DNA of 34,911 bases from CAZTJA01 sp964613745 (GTDB taxonomy: Bacteria > Desulfobacterota > Desulfomonilia > Desulfomonilales > Desulfomonilaceae). The notes beneath the pieces were generated by a model. It was not told where the DNA came from, searched no databases, and saw only the letters and a program-made list of their open reading frames with translations. The stretch covers positions 1-34,911 of the forward strand of contig CAZTJA010000021.1 in NCBI GenBank assembly GCA_964613745.1, written 5' to 3'. Shown piece by piece: positions 32,198-34,911 of the stretch; the first letter of the stretch is position 1; each line of letters begins with the position of its first letter. The position numbers were made by a program, and so were the translations under genes.

Positions 32198-33270
32198 CGA
32201 ATGAAAAACCCCTGAAACTTACTCTGCTACTGCAGGATCTGGAATTCGGGGGCACCCAGAGATATGCAGTTCAGCTGCTGAAGAATATTGACCGCACTCT
32301 GTTTGATCCTGAACTTTGGGTAATGAGATGCGGGAAAGACATGCTCTTCCATCTTGAAGGATCAGGCATTCCGGTAACCTACTTGTCTGAATCCTCCTGG
32401 GTTGGACCAAAGTCCCTCGCAAATCTCACCAAACTTCTGATTACGAAGAAGCCCGATGTTCTTTATACGCTTACTGTGGTCCCGAATATCTGGGGTCGGT
32501 CAATCGCTCGCACTCTAGGCATTAAGACGATTCTTTCAGGATACCGGAGTCTTTTTCCGAAACAGCACGAACATCTTCTGTGGAGGTTTTCGGACAAAAT
32601 AATCTGCAATGCTGAGGCCCTGAAAAGGATTATGGTGGCCGAGCACGGCGTGCCGTCCGAACGCATTGCAGTCATTCCAAATTCCGTGGACTTGAATTTT
32701 TTTGAACCGGATTTCACGGAACGAAACGATAAGTGTGTGCTGTACATGGGCCGCTTTGTCGAAGACAAAGATCCCCTCAATATGGTTGAGGCACTAATAC
32801 GTGTTGCCGAAAACAATGATGAAGCTCAATTCAGGTTGTACGGCAACGGACATTTGAGGTCTGAAGCGGAACTTCTCATTCAGCAGCGTGGTTTTCAGGA
32901 TCGGATAACAATAAAACCGGCAATTTCCGATGTACGCACTGCCATGAGGAATGCAGCTATTTTCATACTGCCCTCCCTTCGTGAGGCATCTCCGAACGTG
33001 ATTATCGAGGCAATGGCAATGGGACTGCCTGTGATTGCAACAAGGGTAGGCGGTATACCTGAACTGGTGGTTCACGGGCAAACGGGATTGCTGGTGGATC
33101 CGGCGAATCCGGCTGAGTTGGCTGAGGCAATAATAGAATTACTGAAGAATCCAATACGTGCAAGAGAAATGGGAAGGCGTGGGCGTGAGCGAGTTGAGAA
33201 ATTTCACACAATTGAGTACATGGTTGCCCGGACTCAAGAAGTTATTCTTCAAACCGCGAGAAACCGATGA
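32194..33270 (+). CDS. GT4 family glycosyltransferase
   Basis: A 358-residue GT-B fold glycosyltransferase. The N-terminal LEFGGTQRYAVQLLKNI is the acceptor-side glycine loop. The donor domain has YMGRFVEDKDPLNMVEAL, then the E-x7-E signature EASPNVIIE followed by AMAMGLPVIATRVGGIPELV, the hallmark of GT4 enzymes using a nucleotide sugar. No membrane segment is seen. It is fused by 4-base overlaps on both sides to the deacetylase and epimerase genes, so the three proteins are made together. Confidence 0.95.
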   Translation: MTNEKPLKLTLLLQDLEFGGTQRYAVQLLKNIDRTLFDPELWVMRCGKDMLFHLEGSGIPVTYLSESSWVGPKSLANLTKLLITKKPDVLYTLTVVPNIWGRSIARTLGIKTILSGYRSLFPKQHEHLLWRFSDKIICNAEALKRIMVAEHGVPSERIAVIPNSVDLNFFEPDFTERNDKCVLYMGRFVEDKDPLNMVEALIRVAENNDEAQFRLYGNGHLRSEAELLIQQRGFQDRITIKPAISDVRTAMRNAAIFILPSLREASPNVIIEAMAMGLPVIATRVGGIPELVVHGQTGLLVDPANPAELAEAIIELLKNPIRAREMGRRGRERVEKFHTIEYMVARTQEVILQTARNR

Positions 33271-34250
33271 ACTCAGCGAATAGGAATCGTGCAGTAATTG
33301 TGACCGGGGCCGCCGGCTTTATAGGCAGTCACCTTGTAGATGTACTCTTGAGTCAGGGAAAACATGTAATTGGAACGGACAATTTCCGACGTGGCACTTT
33401 TGAGAATTTGTCTGGTGCATTCGAAAACCCTGATTTCGTGTTCATAGAATGCGATCTCGACAATCCAGTCACTGCCGCACAATCCCTCATTCCGGTAATA
33501 AACGGCCATTCCATTGCAACCATTTGGCATATGGCTGCGAATTCAGACATACTCGAAGGCGTCAATAATCCTTCCATTGATCTGAGAGATACGTTCCTCA
33601 CTACGTTTTCCGTGCTAACCATTATGAAACAGACAGGAATTCCGGAGCTGGTTTTTGCATCATCTTCAGCCATCTATGGAAATCATCCCGGAAGACGACT
33701 TGACGAGAATTTTGGGCCGTTGCAACCAATATCCAACTACGGGGCGATGAAGCTGGCGGGAGAAGCAATTATCAGCGCAGCGGTTGAACATTATCTATCA
33801 AGAGCAATCATATGCCGGTTTCCGAATGTTGTCGGACCGAGATCCACGCATGGCGTCATTCATGATCTTTTTGAAAAACTAAAGAAGGATACAAATCAGC
33901 TCGAAGTACTCGGCGACGGAACTCAGCAAAAACCTTATCTCCATGTTACTGAATTGATTGATTCAATGCTTTTCATTCAAGAACATCCCCGGAATCGTTT
34001 GGATGTGTACAATATTGGTCCGGATGATTCCGGAGTGACCGTCTCATCCATTGCCGATGCCGTACTTAGACGATCCGGAAGAGAAATACCCATTGCATAT
34101 TCCGGTGGAGACCGAGGATGGGTGGGGGACGTACCTCAATTTTCCTATTCGATTGAAAAACTCAGAATTCTGGGATGGACTCCAAAGTATGGCTCGAAAG
34201 ATGCCATTCAACGAGCGGTAGACGAGATCGGCATGCAATTCGGCTACTAG
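33267..34250 (+). CDS. NAD-dependent sugar-nucleotide epimerase/dehydratase
   Basis: A 327-residue extended SDR. The NAD motif is TGAAGFIGSHL, then TDNFRRG. The catalytic pair is Tyr and Lys in SNYGAMKLAGE, with SSSAIYGNHPG just before supplying the Ser. It resembles UDP-glucose 4-epimerase and related enzymes, but the exact sugar cannot be read. It ends the glycan operon, supplying a nucleotide sugar for the adjacent transferase, which is inferred from gene order. Confidence 0.94.
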   Translation: MNSANRNRAVIVTGAAGFIGSHLVDVLLSQGKHVIGTDNFRRGTFENLSGAFENPDFVFIECDLDNPVTAAQSLIPVINGHSIATIWHMAANSDILEGVNNPSIDLRDTFLTTFSVLTIMKQTGIPELVFASSSAIYGNHPGRRLDENFGPLQPISNYGAMKLAGEAIISAAVEHYLSRAIICRFPNVVGPRSTHGVIHDLFEKLKKDTNQLEVLGDGTQQKPYLHVTELIDSMLFIQEHPRNRLDVYNIGPDDSGVTVSSIADAVLRRSGREIPIAYSGGDRGWVGDVPQFSYSIEKLRILGWTPKYGSKDAIQRAVDEIGMQFGY

Positions 34251-34288
34251 GGAATTTGTCACCCATGTCGATATCCAAGTGAAAAGTC

Positions 34289-34315
34289 AATCAACAGTGC
34301 TCAAGACTGTTGATT
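34289..34315 (-). terminator. Hairpin between convergent glycan and inositol-phosphatase genes
   Basis: Perfect 10-bp stem AATCAACAGT / ACTGTTGATT with a 7-base loop. On the minus strand it contains the TGA stop at 34301 and is followed by GACTTTTC. It may act in both directions. Confidence 0.6.
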
Positions 34316-34911
34316 CAACTGCCTACAATCTATTGATAGATCCTCAGATTCTCGCAGCAAATCCTTTAAGTTTTCGTGAATTATCCCATTCGTCGCCAGA
34401 ATGCTGTTCGTGTATATATCCGTGTTTTCGCCATACCTATTTGTGACCCGTCCCCCCGCCTCTTGTACTATGAGCATTCCTGCAGCCATGTCCCAAGGTT
34501 TTAGTTTCAATTCCCAGAAGCCGTCCAGTCTACCGCAAGCCACATAGGCAAGATCCATCGCTGCAGATCCCCCGCGCCTCATTCCTTGAACCCTGCAGCT
34601 TACCTTTGAAAACTCCGCCAAATTGTTCACTTTGTCAAAAGCCCTGTCGTACGGAAAACCCGTTGCCACGATGCTACGTTCGAGCTTTTCGGCACTTGAG
34701 ACTCGAATCAAGTTTCCGTTCAGAAACGCTCCCTGATCCAGGAGTCCGCAAAAAGTTTCCTGGTGCACAGGGTCGTGAATTATGCCGGCAATAATTCGAT
34801 TTTGCTCCATTAGAGCAATGGAAACGCAAAACACAGGATAACCGTGTGAGAAGTTTACGGTGCCGTCCAGCGGGTCTATTACCCATAGCCATTTGGATCC
34901 GGTATTCTCCG
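34301..34911 (-). CDS. Inositol monophosphatase family protein, partial
   Basis: C-terminal part of a Mg-dependent sugar-phosphate phosphatase. The frame is open beyond the window edge. The metal motif DPLDGTVNF (34868-34894) is followed by PVFCVSIALME and the late motif KLKPWDMAAGMLIVQEAGGRV, which completes the IMPase signature (WDxAA). It could act on myo-inositol, 3'-phosphoadenosine-5'-phosphate or fructose-1,6-bisphosphate; the residues visible do not decide it. The true start is outside; GTG 34834 is internal. The gene converges on the glycan operon. Confidence 0.94.
   Translation of the reverse strand, partial: ENTGSKWLWVIDPLDGTVNFSHGYPVFCVSIALMEQNRIIAGIIHDPVHQETFCGLLDQGAFLNGNLIRVSSAEKLERSIVATGFPYDRAFDKVNNLAEFSKVSCRVQGMRRGGSAAMDLAYVACGRLDGFWELKLKPWDMAAGMLIVQEAGGRVTNRYGENTDIYTNSILATNGIIHENLKDLLRESEDLSIDCRQLNQQS

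Overview
The window is a moderate-GC bacterial chromosome segment, gene-dense and apparently free of transposases, CRISPR arrays and prophage genes. The gene content suggests an anaerobic deltaproteobacterium (Desulfobacterota, for example a Desulfomonile- or Syntrophobacter-like lineage). This is inferred from a pair of BcrB/BcrC-type 2-hydroxyacyl-CoA dehydratase subunits, an [FeFe]-hydrogenase-style ferredoxin/sensor/SpoIIE regulatory operon, an archaeal-type (type II) GAPDH, and a minimal PTS with a lone EIID. It is not proven by a marker gene.

Layout. 1-662 is the end of purA. 772-1431 is an exported SagB-type nitroreductase. 1556-1719 is a complete initiator tRNA unit with its own promoter and terminator. 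1802-7974 (minus strand) is a signalling block. In transcription order it holds a receiver-only regulator, a CBS-CBS-ACT protein, a thioredoxin-fold [2Fe-2S] ferredoxin, a membrane sensor fused to a receiver and PAS domain, a SpoIIE-type phosphatase and an unknown CPxC protein. A 100-N scaffold gap cuts the sensor gene. The gap is flanked by an exact 55-bp duplication, and collapsing it restores one 765-residue frame. 8188-11352 (minus) is an SDR dehydrogenase plus two [4Fe-4S] dehydratase subunits. Divergent from it are a PhaC-like hydrolase, engB, an RNase E/G, the type II GAPDH, a Nudix hydrolase and a stand-alone condensation-domain protein.

19560-23614 is the region I find most novel. 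A strong promoter and long leader precede a small c-type cytochrome, a Tat-exported metallo-beta-lactamase-fold enzyme, an unrecognised polytopic membrane protein and an unknown soluble protein whose start is frameshifted at an A6 run. The first two products are exported and the third is in the membrane, so together they look like an envelope redox/hydrolase module. Downstream come a structured intergenic region, a small membrane protein and a secreted cysteine-containing protein.

25135-28987 (minus) is EIID - HPr - enzyme I - smpB - ssrA: a truncated mannose-type PTS coupled to the trans-translation pair (tmRNA tag ANDYEYALAA). The rest holds small secreted or unknown proteins, an M48 (Ste24) membrane protease, a tightly overlapping deacetylase / GT4 glycosyltransferase / epimerase operon for an envelope glycan, and a partial inositol-monophosphatase-family gene running off the end.
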